Of a stretch of DNA of 6,542 nucleotides, positions 6,170 to 6,542 are shown in pieces (within the stretch, counting starts at the first letter, position 1; every line of letters starts with the position of its first letter). Below the pieces are notes generated by a model. That model saw only the letters and a program-made list of their open reading frames with translations. It had not been told where the DNA came from and did no database searches. Source of the stretch: JBCBKZ01 sp039026975 (lineage in GTDB: Bacteria > Bacteroidota > Bacteroidia > J057); the NCBI GenBank assembly GCA_039026975.1, contig JBCCLI010000373.1, positions 1-6,542 of the forward strand, in the 5' to 3' direction. The position numbers were made by a program, and so were the translations under genes.

Positions 6170-6220
6170 CGTCTTATTGTTTTAAGAGCATTTGATCATT
6201 ACATCTTCTCACATATTGTT

Positions 6221-6542
6221 ATGAAAAAGTATCTATTCCTTCTACTATGTTTTTCCCTTTCATTTTCTGCCTTTAGCCAAGAGGTTCCGGCGGACAGTGT
6301 ATCTGCTGATGGAAAAACCTCCTTCCACGGTGAGCGCATTTCAGAAGATGGCGCCCTTTCCCTAGAGAAAGTTCCTATGCTGGTAGCTGAGGGACAAGAG
6401 TTAGCCAGCCTAAAGCTTAGCGGGGAGGTTGACGCTTGTTGCCAGGCCAAAGGCTGTTGGATGAGCATGACCCTCCCGGACGGAAAAAGTATGCGAGTAA
6501 CTTTTAAGGATTATGGGTTCTTTGTTCCTATCAATTCTGCTG
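6221..6542 (+). CDS. Secreted DUF4920 domain-containing protein, N-terminal part
   Basis: The reading frame is open from ATG 6221 to the right edge, giving 107 residues, so the 3' end is missing. Residues 1-19 form a Sec signal peptide: Lys2-Lys3, a Leu/Phe-rich core, and a likely signal peptidase I site after AFS. The protein is therefore exported to the periplasm or beyond. The Cys at position 10 lies too early to be a lipobox. The mature part matches the DUF4920 family of Bacteroidota: FHGERISEDGALSLEKV (35-51), then a beta-rich segment with GEVDACCQAKGCWMSM (68-83), then VTFKDYGFFVP (93-103). The cysteine motif (Cys73, Cys74, Cys79, followed by Trp-Met) is the family hallmark. It could bind a metal or form a disulfide, but no function is established. 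It is divergent from the DUF547 lipoprotein. The start is supported by the signal peptide directly following ATG. Confidence 0.85.
   Translation, partial: MKKYLFLLLCFSLSFSAFSQEVPADSVSADGKTSFHGERISEDGALSLEKVPMLVAEGQELASLKLSGEVDACCQAKGCWMSMTLPDGKSMRVTFKDYGFFVPINSA

Noticed and set aside
6199..6468. 89-codon minus-strand frame opposite the DUF4920 gene
   Set aside because: The plus strand has a clear signal peptide and family motifs over the same bases.
1..6542. A defence, toxin-antitoxin or other novel multi-gene system
   Set aside because: All genes belong to metabolic, transport or envelope families in separate small units; no nuclease, toxin, reverse transcriptase or repeat array is visible.

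Overview
The window looks like ordinary chromosomal DNA of a Bacteroidota member, probably in the Cytophagales range. Three observations suggest this. Starts lack Shine-Dalgarno motifs. Two starts have a perfect match to the Bacteroidota -7 promoter box TAnnTTTG (both TAGCTTTG) just upstream. The gene families (DUF4920, DUF547 lipoprotein, SSS symporter) are common in that phylum. Base composition is moderate and looks uniform by eye. I see no insertion sequence, CRISPR array, phage gene or RNA gene of a known class.

Layout from left to right. At 2-331 (+) lies the C-terminal part of a class IV PLP-dependent aminotransferase. It converges on a two-gene minus-strand operon: a fumarylacetoacetate hydrolase (FAH) family protein (1255-2226) followed by glutamate racemase MurI (482-1258), overlapping by ATGA. 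The 150 bp between the convergent units (332-481) hold an elaborate inverted-repeat structure at 342-449. It folds as a three-way junction, and folds better as minus-strand RNA than as plus-strand RNA. A 55 bp divergent promoter region (2227-2281) separates the FAH gene from a sodium:solute symporter (2282-3769, +). The symporter converges on a NatB-like ABC-2 permease (3819-5009, -). The permease has its own promoter and no ATPase partner in the window. The 235 bp upstream of it (5010-5244) hold its promoter, a perfect 12 bp palindrome and a strong intrinsic terminator (5114-5145, -) serving the next gene. That gene is a DUF547 lipoprotein (5245-6039, -). It is divergent from a secreted DUF4920 protein (6221 to the window edge, +).

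The genes form several small independent transcription units, not one pathway. MurI makes D-glutamate for peptidoglycan. The symporter and permease sit in the inner membrane. The DUF547 and DUF4920 products are exported. The FAH protein probably acts on a 2-oxo or acylpyruvate-like carboxylic acid in the cytoplasm. I found no convincing new multi-gene system. The features most worth a second look are the structured element at 342-449, the apparently leaderless divergent promoters at 2227-2281, the FAH-murI coupling and the orphan permease.
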